Assembly (NCBI GenBank): GCA_016839055.1
Contig: JAEKNX010000007.1
Span: 186,001 to 250,000 of the forward strand
Reading direction: 5' to 3'
Source of the DNA: Spirochaetales bacterium
Lineage (GTDB): Bacteria; Spirochaetota; Spirochaetia; UBA9216
DNA length: 64,000 nucleotides
Positions within the stretch are counted from its first letter, which is position 1. The number at the start of each line of letters is the position of its first letter. The notes under the pieces are model-generated. The model had not been told where the DNA came from. It worked only from the letters and a program-made list of their open reading frames with translations, and ran no database searches. Shown in pieces: positions 44,630 to 54,681 of the stretch. Made by a program: the position numbers and the translations under genes.

Positions 44630-45513
44630 TGGAAGACCTTCCCCTCCTTTCCAGGGAATTCCTGGAAAAACTGAATAATCTGACAATTCTCTCCCGTCGG
44701 GTTCACAGGCGGGGACAGGAGGGCAGTCATTTCAGTTACAGGAAGGGATCCAGTCTGGAATTCAGGGAATACCGGCCTTATCAGGCCGGAGATGACGTCA
44801 GGTTTGTGGACTGGAATGTCTGGGAGAGGCTCGGGAAACTGCTTGTAAAGGTCTTCACCGCCGAGGAGGATCGCAGCCTTTATCTCCTGATGGATACCAG
44901 CGGTTCGATGGGCAGCGGTGAGCCTGCAAAGCTCAGCTTTGCCTGTGAAACCGCCGCCGCCCTGGCCTATATTGCAAGCCGGAATCAGGACAGGGTCGGA
45001 ATCTTCTCTCTGGGAGAGGAGGTTAAATCTTTCCGCCGTCCGGCTAAGGGTTCGGGGGCTCTCCTTGATTCATTCAGGTTTCTCGAGCAGCTGGAGAGCT
45101 CGGGAACTACAAATTTCACCGCATCCTGCGGCAGTTTTCTAAGCGGGACCGACAGGAGCGGTCTGGCGGTGATTTTCTCGGATCTTCTGGACGCTCACGA
45201 TTACAGGGAGGGAATAAAACGGCTTCTTTACCGGCGTTTTGAGGTTCTTCTTGTTCATGTTCTCTCGGAAGATGATCTCAAACCCGGCTTTGCGGGACCG
45301 GTAACTTTGAAAGACAGGGAAGGAGGCGGAAAGATCAAGCTAAATCTGGATGAGCCGATGCTCCGGGCCTATAAAGATAATCTCGCCATTTTTCTTAAGG
45401 GCGCGGAGGATTTTTGCCGTTCAAACGGTGTGGAATATCTTCGGGCCTCAAGCTCAATGCCGTTTGAGGATTTCATCCTCGGCTACCTGCGAAGAGGGGG
45501 GTACCTCCGGTGA
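44629..45513 (+). CDS. DUF58 (VWA-like) protein
   Basis: 294 residues with the DUF58 signature FREYRPYQAGDDVRFVDW, followed by a VWA-like domain whose MIDAS reads DTSGSM. It typically pairs with MoxR as the adaptor. GTG start overlapping the moxR stop (TAGTG). The stop overlaps the next gene by 4 bp (GTGA). Confidence 0.92.
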   Translation: MEDLPLLSREFLEKLNNLTILSRRVHRRGQEGSHFSYRKGSSLEFREYRPYQAGDDVRFVDWNVWERLGKLLVKVFTAEEDRSLYLLMDTSGSMGSGEPAKLSFACETAAALAYIASRNQDRVGIFSLGEEVKSFRRPAKGSGALLDSFRFLEQLESSGTTNFTASCGSFLSGTDRSGLAVIFSDLLDAHDYREGIKRLLYRRFEVLLVHVLSEDDLKPGFAGPVTLKDREGGGKIKLNLDEPMLRAYKDNLAIFLKGAEDFCRSNGVEYLRASSSMPFEDFILGYLRRGGYLR

Positions 45514-48500
45514 TCTGGGGCTTTCCAGTTGCGCTCTCGGGCTTCATGATTCTTCTGCCCCTCTTCCTTCTTCATCTCCGGAGAAACCGCCGCCGGGATA
45601 TTACCGTATCATCGGTTCTTCTCTGGGGTTTTGCCCTGGAGAATCCCGAGAGTCCCCTGAGGCGGAGGCTCAAGGAGAGCCTTCACCTGATTCTTCAGCT
45701 TCTGATTATCTCTTCTCTCATCCTTGCGGCGGCAAACCCCATGCTTCCGCGGACGGCCGCGCCCCGGGGAGATCGGATAATTCTCATTCTCGACGGCAGC
45801 GCCAGCATGACCGCCGGAGAGGGACGGGAAAACCGGTTCACCCTTGCCACTAGTGAGGCGGAAAAGGCCGTCAGGCGGGCAGGGGGGCGCGAGATGGCCA
45901 TCATTCTTGCCGGGACGCAGCCCCGACTTCTCTCCGGATTCACTTCTTCCCGCAGGCAGCTCACAGCTGCCCTGGGCTCGGCACGGCCGGTTGCCGGAGA
46001 GGCTGATATGGATGCCTGTTTTTCTCTCGCATCGAATCTGTCCGAAGGCGGCGGGGCCGAGATTATTCTAATAAGCGACGGAGGCTTCTCTTCTCCCTCC
46101 GTTATTCTCTCCCGGCCCCTGACCTTCATTCCGGTTGGGAAGGACGCCGGCAACCTGGGTATTACAGCCTTCAATGCCCGCCGTGATCCGGATGTCACGG
46201 GGCGCCACCACATCTTCGCGGCCGTTCAAAACAGCTCCGAGCTTGACGAGACCAGGCTTCTGTCGCTGACCCTCGAAGGTAAGGTGATTGAAACTCGGGA
46301 GGTAGTCCTTCCGCCGGGCAAGGAGGTTCAGCAGGTCTTCATCCTCGACGGGGGCGCCGGCAGGCTTGAGATTGAGCTCTCCGGGACTGATGATTTTCCG
46401 ATGGATGATCGGGCGGTGATGGTTATAAAGGACTCCCGGCCCCTCCAGGTTCTCCTGGTCTCCGGCGGGAATTACTATCTTGAGACCCTTCTCGGACTCA
46501 TGCCCGGCATTAAGCTGTCGGTTCTTGAGCGCTACCCTGTTGGAATCTTTTTTGATCTTGTCGTCTTTGAGAGTCCCCCTCCGGATGTCCTGCCGCCGGG
46601 TAACTACCTTTTTCTCGGCATCCCCTATCCTGATTTCTCGGTTGATCTGGGTTCTACAGTCAATTTCCCGGGGGTATCAGGCTGGGAATCTTCCCACCCG
46701 GTTATGATCGGGGTGGATCCCCGGAGTTTTACTATCTATCAGGCTAAAAGGCCTGTAATTTCTCTGCCAGGAAGGGGCCGGGCGGAAACTGTGCTGAAAG
46801 GGGAGGTTCCTCTAATTATAACATTCGATGATGAGCTCTCCCGGGCGGTTTTCTTTACCTTTCCTTTGAGGAGTTCGGATCTTCCTCTCCGGGCAGCCTT
46901 TCCCCTGCTTATGAGCAATATTCTCGAGTGGCTCAACCCGGCCTATAATCCCCATCCTTACGACAGCCGCCGGGGGGGGCAGCTGGTAACATTCTCCGAC
47001 ACGAGTATTTCCGGCCGCCTTGGGAAGGCCTCCGGCATCAGTGAACCCCTGACTCTTATTCGGCCCGACGGTTCTGATGAGAAGATTATCCCCGTAGATG
47101 GGGAATACCGCTTTTTTCCCATGGACACAGGGTTTTATTCAATGACACTGGCCGGAACCGAGCATAGCTGGGCGGTCAATTTGCTCTCTTCGGAAGAATC
47201 AGATCTTTCCCGCAGATGGGAGGCGCCTGTCCCTGCCTCAGGGCTTCCGGCAGCGATTTCTCCGTCTCAGCCGGATCTCCGGCAGAACGGGGAGGGAGAC
47301 TTCCACAACCTCTGGCCCTGGCTTCTTCTTGCCGGGGGGCTGCTCCTACTCGCCGAGAGGCTTCTTGCCCGGATGGGGCTGCCTGGCGCCGGGGAGAGGG
47401 GCAGGGCTGAGCTCATCCTTACAGCCCTTGCCGCGGCCCTAATAATCGGAGCCGCACTTAATCCGGTTCTGCCTCTCGGGAAGACCGCCCTCTCGGTAAT
47501 CTACCTGCTAGACAGCTCTCACAGCATCCTTCCCGGAGACAGGGATGCGGCCTTGGACTGGATACAGAGAAGCGGCGCCAATGGGGGAGCCCTTGATCGG
47601 ACAGCCCTCATTACCTTTGGAGCCGATGCCCTAATCTCGGCGGCCCCGTCACCGGAGCTGCCGGAGCTTGAAATCGATACTCTTCCTGAAGGGGGCGAAA
47701 CCAATCCTTCGAATGCGGTAAGGCGCGCCCTCTCCCTCTTACCTGGTACCGGGGACAGGAGGATTATCCTTCTCTCCGATGGAAATGAAACATCGGGCGA
47801 TCTTCTTGAGCTTCTCTCATCGCTTAGCAGTCCCGGCTTGAGACTCTTCAGTCTTCCAATGGGGAAGCGGCAGACAGGCAGTGAAATTCTCATTCGCTCC
47901 CTCACGGGGCCCGGCCGCAGCTCCGCGGGAGAATTATTCTCCCTTACCATGGAAGTGGAGAGCTCAGGCGCCGGGACCGGCGAGGTCTTCTTCTATCTCG
48001 ACGGGCAGTATTACGGGGAGGATGATATCGAGTTTTCCCGCGGCTCGAATCAGTTTGTCTACAAGATGAGGCTTGAAGAGCATGGCTTCCACCTGGTAGA
48101 GGCGGTGATCTATTCGGAATCAGATTACTGGTATGAGAATAACCGCTTCCAGAAGGTTATCTTTACAGAGGGAGAGTCCCCGCTCTTGTATCTCTACGGC
48201 AGGCGAGGCCCTTCGGAATCTCTTATCTCCATTCTCGAAGATCAGGAGTACAGCCTTGATATTCGCCCGGCGGCCGGCTTCCCCTCATCCCTGAGGGAGC
48301 TTTTCAGCTACAGGGCCGCGATTCTGGATAATGTTTCCGCCTTCGAGCTCACCTTTACGGAGATGGAACTTCTTAAAAACGCCGCCGCGGGAGGCCTCGG
48401 GATACTTGTGTCCGGGGGAGACAGTTCGTTCGGTCTTGGAGGATACTATAAGACACCGATAGAGAGTTTTCTGCCGGTAGATGTTGATGTTACATCATCG

Positions 48501-50096
48501 ATGGATCTGCCGGATGTGGCTATCCTGATGATAATAGATAAATCAGGAACCATGCAGGAGGGCGCGGGTGAAGATGACCAGGGGAGGTCAAGGTACAAGA
48601 TAGATCTGGCAAAGCAGGCGGTTCTTTCGGCAGTAGAGGTCCTGGAACCGAACCATCAGGCCGCGATACTCTCCTTCGACGCGGGCTGGGAATGGACTCT
48701 GCCCTTTACCGGAGCCGGAGAGATTGAGAGTATAAGGGAGCAGCTTTCCTCGCTGCAGCCCGGCGGCGGCACGGTTCTCTATCCGGTGCTCGAAGAGGCT
48801 CACAGGGTTCTATCGGCCCATTCGGCGGCGGTTAAACACCTGCTGATTCTCTCCGACGGCCATACTGATGAGCGTGACTTCCAGTTACTGGCGGAGAAGA
48901 TGAGAGCAGACGGAATAACCATCTCAACCGTGGCAGTAGGCTCTGGTTCCGACAGAACGCTGATGGAAAATCTGGCCAGGTGGGGAGAGGGCCGGGCCTA
49001 CTATGCCGAAGACATCCAGTCGGTTCCGGCAATCTTTGCAGATGAATCCCTTAAGGCCTCCAAGAGGCTGGCGGTCGAGGAGACCTTCTTTCCGGTCCTC
49101 CTTCCCGGCCACGCTGTTCTTCAGGGACTCAGGCAGGAAGATATCCCCCCTCTTGAAGGTTTCCTTCTCTCCTATCTTAAGCCTGAGGCGGAGCTCCTTA
49201 TGGAGGGGGTTGAAGGCAATCCGCTTCTCGCGGTGAAGCAGTACGGACTGGGCAGGACGGCGGCCTTCACCTCCAGCCTGGATTCCACCTGGACCGCCGC
49301 CTGGAACAGCTGGGAAGATTATTCGAGGCTTTTTTCACAACTAATTCGCTGGCTCTCTCGGGGTAATCCGGAGACGGGCATTACCTTCAGCCTGTCGCGC
49401 AGCCGCCGGGGCGGGGATATAAGGGTTAACGCTGTGATTCCCGGCGAGGGATTTATTAATAATCTGGCCCTCACCGCGCGGGTAATAACCCCCGAACTCA
49501 AGGAGATTGAGATTCCCCTGAATCAGAGCGGCCCGGGATTGTATCAGGGCAGATTTCCGCTGAGCCGTGAGGGTAATTATTTTGTTACCCTGCTGAAGGA
49601 TGACCGGCTAGTCTCGACTACAATAACAGGAGAACAGGACAGCTTTGGAATAACATCTCCGGTGGAGAGCCAGGCTCAGGCACAGGGGACAGCTGTTTTC
49701 TCACTTCCGTACGCGGATGAGTTTCGCAGGATTGCCTCGTCAGAGGGCTTCCTTGAAGAGGCGGCGAGACTCACCGGAGGCAGAATGCTCTCTCCCGATG
49801 CGCCTCTGCCGCCGGAATTTTTCATTCCCAATCCGGATCTTCGGTCCCATCCTCTATCGCTGCGTCCATTTTTCATCCTGACAGCTGTCGCTCTTTTTCT
49901 TGCCGCCCTCTTTTTCCGCCTCCTGCCTTCAGGATTCTTCAGAATTGCCGCGAGCAGAGTCCGGAACCTGGCCCTGAGGTTCGGAGGTTCTAAAGGAGGG
50001 GATGACTACCTCGAGATAAAGGCCAAAATGGAAGAAGAGAAGAAAAGAAAATCAGAACCCCTTAGGGACGAGGATTTCTGGTTCGGAAGACATTGA
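45510..50096 (+). CDS. Giant BatA-like membrane protein with three VWA domains
   Basis: 1528 residues. N-terminal BatA-type helix pair (about 7-23 and 58-78), then VWA1 from about 86 with MIDAS DGSAS. A second helix pair (about 600-623, 633-655) is followed by VWA2 from about 660 with DSSHS. Then comes a glutamine-amidotransferase-like alpha/beta region (about 890-990, no catalytic Cys recognised), VWA3 from about 1002 with DKSGT, a beta-rich domain and a C-terminal helix (about 1450-1475). It appears to be a fusion of two BatA/B-like proteins plus a third VWA module. BatA/B proteins are usually 300-350 residues. It is presumably membrane-anchored with large periplasmic domains and is the likely MoxR client. 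Confidence 0.85.
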   Translation: MIWGFPVALSGFMILLPLFLLHLRRNRRRDITVSSVLLWGFALENPESPLRRRLKESLHLILQLLIISSLILAAANPMLPRTAAPRGDRIILILDGSASMTAGEGRENRFTLATSEAEKAVRRAGGREMAIILAGTQPRLLSGFTSSRRQLTAALGSARPVAGEADMDACFSLASNLSEGGGAEIILISDGGFSSPSVILSRPLTFIPVGKDAGNLGITAFNARRDPDVTGRHHIFAAVQNSSELDETRLLSLTLEGKVIETREVVLPPGKEVQQVFILDGGAGRLEIELSGTDDFPMDDRAVMVIKDSRPLQVLLVSGGNYYLETLLGLMPGIKLSVLERYPVGIFFDLVVFESPPPDVLPPGNYLFLGIPYPDFSVDLGSTVNFPGVSGWESSHPVMIGVDPRSFTIYQAKRPVISLPGRGRAETVLKGEVPLIITFDDELSRAVFFTFPLRSSDLPLRAAFPLLMSNILEWLNPAYNPHPYDSRRGGQLVTFSDTSISGRLGKASGISEPLTLIRPDGSDEKIIPVDGEYRFFPMDTGFYSMTLAGTEHSWAVNLLSSEESDLSRRWEAPVPASGLPAAISPSQPDLRQNGEGDFHNLWPWLLLAGGLLLLAERLLARMGLPGAGERGRAELILTALAAALIIGAALNPVLPLGKTALSVIYLLDSSHSILPGDRDAALDWIQRSGANGGALDRTALITFGADALISAAPSPELPELEIDTLPEGGETNPSNAVRRALSLLPGTGDRRIILLSDGNETSGDLLELLSSLSSPGLRLFSLPMGKRQTGSEILIRSLTGPGRSSAGELFSLTMEVESSGAGTGEVFFYLDGQYYGEDDIEFSRGSNQFVYKMRLEEHGFHLVEAVIYSESDYWYENNRFQKVIFTEGESPLLYLYGRRGPSESLISILEDQEYSLDIRPAAGFPSSLRELFSYRAAILDNVSAFELTFTEMELLKNAAAGGLGILVSGGDSSFGLGGYYKTPIESFLPVDVDVTSSMDLPDVAILMIIDKSGTMQEGAGEDDQGRSRYKIDLAKQAVLSAVEVLEPNHQAAILSFDAGWEWTLPFTGAGEIESIREQLSSLQPGGGTVLYPVLEEAHRVLSAHSAAVKHLLILSDGHTDERDFQLLAEKMRADGITISTVAVGSGSDRTLMENLARWGEGRAYYAEDIQSVPAIFADESLKASKRLAVEETFFPVLLPGHAVLQGLRQEDIPPLEGFLLSYLKPEAELLMEGVEGNPLLAVKQYGLGRTAAFTSSLDSTWTAAWNSWEDYSRLFSQLIRWLSRGNPETGITFSLSRSRRGGDIRVNAVIPGEGFINNLALTARVITPELKEIEIPLNQSGPGLYQGRFPLSREGNYFVTLLKDDRLVSTTITGEQDSFGITSPVESQAQAQGTAVFSLPYADEFRRIASSEGFLEEAARLTGGRMLSPDAPLPPEFFIPNPDLRSHPLSLRPFFILTAVALFLAALFFRLLPSGFFRIAASRVRNLALRFGGSKGGDDYLEIKAKMEEEKKRKSEPLRDEDFWFGRH

Positions 50097-50109
50097 TATG
50101 GAGCTTCCG

Positions 50110-50149
50110 GGCAGAGAGAGCTTTTCGGGGTGATGAAGGCCTCTCTGCC
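50110..50149 (+). terminator. Hairpin at the end of the MoxR/VWA operon
   Basis: GGCAGAGAG (50110-50118) and CTCTCTGCC (50141-50149) form a 9-bp stem with a 22-base loop. Only a short T stretch follows (GTTT). It probably serves both this operon and the convergent ABC genes. Confidence 0.45.
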
Positions 50150-50186
50150 GTTTAGGTTATCATAATACATTAAAGCTAACCGCCTC

Positions 50187-51332
50187 TTAGATGAAGTTTT
50201 CAGCATTGTTGCTTTTTTTAAGTTTGTTTGCGGCAAGCAGGAAAAAGAAGGTAGAGAAGGATAGGACTATCAGAATATTTAATCCGACTTCAGAGAATGT
50301 GCCGCCGCCCTGTATTGTTGTTATTGCATCCATAACCCAAGATTGAGGAAGAAAGTCCGCGGCGTACTGAAGAGCTTTCGGCATTATTGTTTTAGGCCAG
50401 AAGCATCCGGACAACATACAGCTTGGAGTAATTATTAGTGTTATCATCATCCGGGCTGTCGATGTTGAGTCGGAGAAAACCATGATCAGCATGCCTACAG
50501 CAACGGCCGCTGTACTGAAGCTAGAAAGAATGATAAATATCTGCCATGAGGCTATGCCTGAATCAAAGGTCACAATCATTCCGATTATCAGCAGGGCCGA
50601 AATAATCTGGACTATGGAAATGAGAAAGTTTACCAGAACGTTAGCCATTATGTATTCCCGGTAAGACACCGGGGCTGATATTATTCGGTAATATGTCCGT
50701 TCTCTCTTCTCTTTGAGAACCAGGGTTGCGGTAGTTGAACAGGAGATCATAATAAGTATTATAAAGAGCCCCCATGACATCTGGGCCGCTTCTTTATTGA
50801 GTTCGTTGTCGCTTACATAGCTTGATATGAGCTTTGCCTTTCCATTAATTTGATTACTATACAGCCTGTTAAATATTTCTGCATCGCCCTCTGATAGAGA
50901 ATAAATATCAAGCAGATTCTCTGTGTACATGGCAGCGTATTCTTCTATGAAGACGGTAGCCGCTCCGCCCTTTATCGAGACAATCTTCAGCTTTTCAGGC
51001 CTTCCTTTGCGTATCTGCTGTCCGAAATTTTGGGGGATAATGAATGCAAAATCGACTCTGCCAGAGGATACTGCCTCTTCGAAGGACTCTTCAGCTAGTT
51101 CAGTAATCTCAAACTTTCCTGTTCGTTCAAGGAAAGATATCATGTCTTGTGAGATTCGGCCGTGGTCTCTGTCTACGACTCCCATGAATATTGCGGAAGC
51201 CGAATTAGAAGATGTAATTGTCATGAGGGCTGATATCATTACTACCGGCAGGATTATATAGACAATAATGTTGGACTTCTTCCTGAAAATTAACCGGAGG
51301 TTGTTGCAAGCCAGATATAATATTTTACTCAT
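50187..51332 (-). CDS. ABC-2 type permease (second subunit)
   Basis: 381 residues. One N-terminal helix, a large extracytoplasmic domain to about 170, then five C-terminal helices, as in the NatB/YhaP-like (ABC2_membrane_3) group. Contains VLKEKRERTYYRIISAP, a coupling-helix type motif. It pairs with the upstream permease to form the heterodimeric channel. The start overlaps the stop of that gene by one base. Confidence 0.9.
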   Translation of the reverse strand: MSKILYLACNNLRLIFRKKSNIIVYIILPVVMISALMTITSSNSASAIFMGVVDRDHGRISQDMISFLERTGKFEITELAEESFEEAVSSGRVDFAFIIPQNFGQQIRKGRPEKLKIVSIKGGAATVFIEEYAAMYTENLLDIYSLSEGDAEIFNRLYSNQINGKAKLISSYVSDNELNKEAAQMSWGLFIILIMISCSTTATLVLKEKRERTYYRIISAPVSYREYIMANVLVNFLISIVQIISALLIIGMIVTFDSGIASWQIFIILSSFSTAAVAVGMLIMVFSDSTSTARMMITLIITPSCMLSGCFWPKTIMPKALQYAADFLPQSWVMDAITTIQGGGTFSEVGLNILIVLSFSTFFFLLAANKLKKSNNAENFI

Positions 51333-52462
51333 TACATTTTCTCCATTTTATGTGCTCTAATCATTGCAAAAAAGAGGAAGATGCCGCCGGTAAGCAGACA
51401 GATCAATAGGGTGATCCCGACATTGCCGTAGTCCTGCCTGTAGATGACATCGAAAATTGTGTTGTTGATCCACCTGAGAGGCGAGACCGAGGATATTTTT
51501 ATAAGAAAACTGCTTCCTATTCTCTCAAGCGGGTAATAGCCGCCTCCAAGGAAGATTAATAAGGGAATTAAAATATTGGTTATTCCATTTCCGGTATCCG
51601 GATTCTTCGAGATGAAGCCAATGCTTACACCGGCAGAGACGCACATTATTATCTGTGTGAGTAATATAAGGAGTACAGTCGGTAGATCATCACCGTAGTC
51701 AACTTTTAGAACTGTTATGCTGAAGATTATTACTATAGCCGTCTGAAGAATTGCTACCGCCAGGCTGCCTGTGACTTTCGAGATGAATAACCCGAGCGGT
51801 TTGATTGGGCTCAGCAGAATTCTGTCGGAAGTCTTTGAGTACTTCTCGCGTGAGGTGCCCGCGAGGCCTGTGTTTATTGAGTACATAATAATGAGAGTCA
51901 GCATGGAGATACCGTAATAATCCATTGCCCCGGCGCGCTCTCCGCGGTTGATGGATACTACTTCTATCAGGTCTTCATGCCCAGGGTTTGAGCCGGGAAG
52001 TCTCCCTGCGTCTTCGGGGTCGGAACTGGCCAGGCCGGAAATTAGATTGAACCGGTGGATGAATGCCGACAGCAGGCCTTCAATCATCGATGCGGTAATA
52101 TTCTGCTTGTCATTCTTGAAGAGAGTTATCACCTGAGAATTGTCATCAATTCTGACAATAGCACTATATTCTCCATCGGCAAGTTTTTTAAGGGCGGTTT
52201 CCATGTTGTCTGTTTTCCTGACGGTAATATTTAATTTTTTGAGTTCAGGGGCAAAAGTTAGAAAGCCGCCGGTTAGCTTCCCTTCGGTCTCTGAATAGTA
52301 TAAAACCGAGGATGCGGGTCTTCCCGCCGAACTGCCGGAGAACTGCCTGTTGAACACAGTGCCGAGTATCAACATCAGAAGAATGGGAAAGGCTATCATC
52401 ATCATGAATGATCTTTTATTTCGAAAGTTCTGAATAATTTCTTTGATGAATATTCTAAACAT
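51332..52462 (-). CDS. ABC-2 type permease (first subunit)
   Basis: 376 residues with the same topology as its neighbour: a helix at about 19-38, a large external domain and a C-terminal five-helix block, with REKYSKTSDRILLSPIKPL as the coupling segment. It follows the ATPase gene by 10 bp. Substrate may be a lipid, peptide or antibiotic; the divergent two-component system suggests an envelope-stress inducer. Confidence 0.9.
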   Translation of the reverse strand: MFRIFIKEIIQNFRNKRSFMMMIAFPILLMLILGTVFNRQFSGSSAGRPASSVLYYSETEGKLTGGFLTFAPELKKLNITVRKTDNMETALKKLADGEYSAIVRIDDNSQVITLFKNDKQNITASMIEGLLSAFIHRFNLISGLASSDPEDAGRLPGSNPGHEDLIEVVSINRGERAGAMDYYGISMLTLIIMYSINTGLAGTSREKYSKTSDRILLSPIKPLGLFISKVTGSLAVAILQTAIVIIFSITVLKVDYGDDLPTVLLILLTQIIMCVSAGVSIGFISKNPDTGNGITNILIPLLIFLGGGYYPLERIGSSFLIKISSVSPLRWINNTIFDVIYRQDYGNVGITLLICLLTGGIFLFFAMIRAHKMEKM

Positions 52463-52472
52463 AATAATCCTC

Positions 52473-53408
52473 CTAATCCCTGAGTGTTCTGCCCGTCAGG
52501 GTCAGGAAAACTGTTTCGAGGGTTGGAGTTCTGCTTTCTATATTGCTTATTCTCACTCCTTGCATGTCAATGCACCTTATTATTTTGTCCCAGTTGTTTA
52601 TCACCTTTGTATTTTCAATCTTAATGATATTTCCGTCCTTCAGAACATTAACAATGCCGTCGATTTCCTGTAATTGTGAAACATCGAGACCATCGGCATT
52701 CTCCAGTCCAATTATTATAAATTGTTTGTCGGAGACTATCGCCTTAAGCTCATCCCCGGTTCCTTCGGCAATGAGTTTCCCATGGTCTATTATGCCTGCC
52801 CTGTCACATACTGCCTCAATTTCTTCCATATAGTGGCTTGTATAGATAATTGTGCTGCCACGGCGGTTTAATTCTTTTACAGATTCCAGAATGTGATTTC
52901 GTGATTGAGGATCTATGCCGACAGTAGGCTCGTCCATGATGATCAGTTCCGGCTTGTGTGCTATGGCACAGGCAATATTCAGTCTTCTCTTCATTCCGCC
53001 GGAGAAGGCCTTAGGGAATTTATCAGCATTCTCAATCAAGCCTACAAAGGCTAAGGCCTCGATGACATTCTGCTTGAGTTCTGTTCCCCGGCATCCGTAT
53101 AAACCTGAGAAGAAATTGACGTTCTCTCGGGCCGTAAGATCTTCATATATGGCGATATCCTGTGGAACCACGCCAATTTTCTTTTTAAGGTTGTTGTGAC
53201 CTTTCCGGATATCCATCCCCATCAATTCGACCTTTCCCGAATTCATTTTCAATAATCCCGACAGTATATTGATTAAAGTACTCTTTCCAGCTCCGTTGGG
53301 GCCCAGCAGTCCATAAATCTCACCCTCCCGGATTGTCAGATTCATATTATCTACGGCGGCTATGTCCCCGAATTTTCTGGTTAGGCCTTCTATTGCTACA
53401 ATATTCAT
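52473..53408 (-). CDS. ABC transporter ATP-binding protein
   Basis: 311 residues. Walker A GLLGPNGAGKST, signature FSGGMKRRLNIACAIA, Walker B IIMDEPTVGID, and the H-loop in TSHYMEE. A C-terminal extension of about 90 residues is typical of drug/lantibiotic exporters (DrrA/CcmA-like). The frame extends to 53486, but MNIVAIEGL at 53408 has SD GGGAG and is the standard N-terminus. First gene of the three-gene minus-strand unit. Confidence 0.94.
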   Translation of the reverse strand: MNIVAIEGLTRKFGDIAAVDNMNLTIREGEIYGLLGPNGAGKSTLINILSGLLKMNSGKVELMGMDIRKGHNNLKKKIGVVPQDIAIYEDLTARENVNFFSGLYGCRGTELKQNVIEALAFVGLIENADKFPKAFSGGMKRRLNIACAIAHKPELIIMDEPTVGIDPQSRNHILESVKELNRRGSTIIYTSHYMEEIEAVCDRAGIIDHGKLIAEGTGDELKAIVSDKQFIIIGLENADGLDVSQLQEIDGIVNVLKDGNIIKIENTKVINNWDKIIRCIDMQGVRISNIESRTPTLETVFLTLTGRTLRD

Positions 53409-53556
53409 TGATGACTCCCTCTGCCGTCTCCGGCATGGTTTAGTTATACGCCTTATATACAAGCCGGGGTAGCTGAGAAAGGTCATAACTTACCCATGAC
53501 TATTGTCAGGGGTAATGATATATTGAAGACCGGCACGGCTGTAATGGAGAATGTAA

Positions 53557-54681
53557 ATGGCAAATTGGAGTATTACCGGAGAGTTTTTTCTAATAGCTTA
53601 TTATTGCTGGCGGTTTCTGGGATCAGAGAACGCGGAGCGTCCTGTGATGATTCTGCTTTTGCTTATTTATTCATCCATTAAATTATTATATTACCTGATA
53701 GAGGACGGGAAGATTAGAAGATTTCTTCTTTATCTCATCATCTCTTATGTGATTATAATAGCCCTTTCTTTAAATGAATATTTCATGATATTCCTTCCGC
53801 TGAACCTTTTTTTTCTGCTGCCTGATGCACGTTTTAGATTGATATTGTACGGAGGGGCAGTTGCCCTCGCGGCGGTTTTTGTCAATCAGAAAATCCGGGT
53901 CGATTTTATTTTCATAGCCGGTGTCGTCTGTCTGTATAATGAAATGCTGAGACGAGCCGAAAATCGATTGACCGGTTTAATCTCCGAAAATGACAAGCTT
54001 CGGGAAAGAAACTCAAGTCTTAATAACACTATTGTCCGGAATGAAGATTTTGAGACTGAGATACGGAATCATTCCAGGCTTGAGGAGCGCAACAGGATAG
54101 CACAGCAGCTTCATGATGAGCTTGGCCACAATCTCTCCGGAAGTCTTATGCAGCTTGAGGCTGTACGTCTTCTGATTGACCGTGATCGCGAGAAAGCTGA
54201 TAATCTGCTTTCGAAGGCTATTGATGCTCTCAGGGACGGAACGGAAATGATTAGAAATGCTCTTCATGATATTAAGCCGGAATCAGGAGAGCTTGGAATC
54301 AACAATCTCAAAATTCTGAAAACGAGGATTGAGAGCTCCGGCAATCTGAAGATGAATATTATTTATGATGAAAAGGCGAGTATGATCACGAACGGGCATT
54401 GGAAGATTATTCTGCAGAACACCAGGGAGGCAGTTACTAATTCAATGAAGTACGCAGATGCAACCGTAATTAATGTAGATATTCAGGTATTAAACACGGC
54501 CGTCAGAGTCGAGGTTGCTGATGACGGAATCGGTGCCGAGGTTTACCGGAAGGGGCTCGGAATAAGCGGCATCGAAGAGCGGACGTCAGCGGTGAACGGC
54601 AGGACTATCATCGACGGTTCAGACGGATTTTCCATAATATATCTACTGCCCATTGATTTATATGAGAGGAAAGATATATGA
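53557..54681 (+). CDS. Sensor histidine kinase, NarL-associated (HisKA_3) class
   Basis: 374 residues. Four to five N-terminal helices (to about 115) with little exposed loop, a coiled coil (120-165), the phospho-acceptor box EERNRIAQQLHDELGHNLSG (His near 186) and an HATPase with N-box REAVTNSMKYA and G1 VADDGIGAEV. This intramembrane-sensing layout (LiaS/DesK-like) fits a detector of membrane state. It overlaps the response regulator by 4 bp (ATGA). Transcribed away from the ABC exporter, which it probably controls. Confidence 0.9.
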   Translation: MANWSITGEFFLIAYYCWRFLGSENAERPVMILLLLIYSSIKLLYYLIEDGKIRRFLLYLIISYVIIIALSLNEYFMIFLPLNLFFLLPDARFRLILYGGAVALAAVFVNQKIRVDFIFIAGVVCLYNEMLRRAENRLTGLISENDKLRERNSSLNNTIVRNEDFETEIRNHSRLEERNRIAQQLHDELGHNLSGSLMQLEAVRLLIDRDREKADNLLSKAIDALRDGTEMIRNALHDIKPESGELGINNLKILKTRIESSGNLKMNIIYDEKASMITNGHWKIILQNTREAVTNSMKYADATVINVDIQVLNTAVRVEVADDGIGAEVYRKGLGISGIEERTSAVNGRTIIDGSDGFSIIYLLPIDLYERKDI

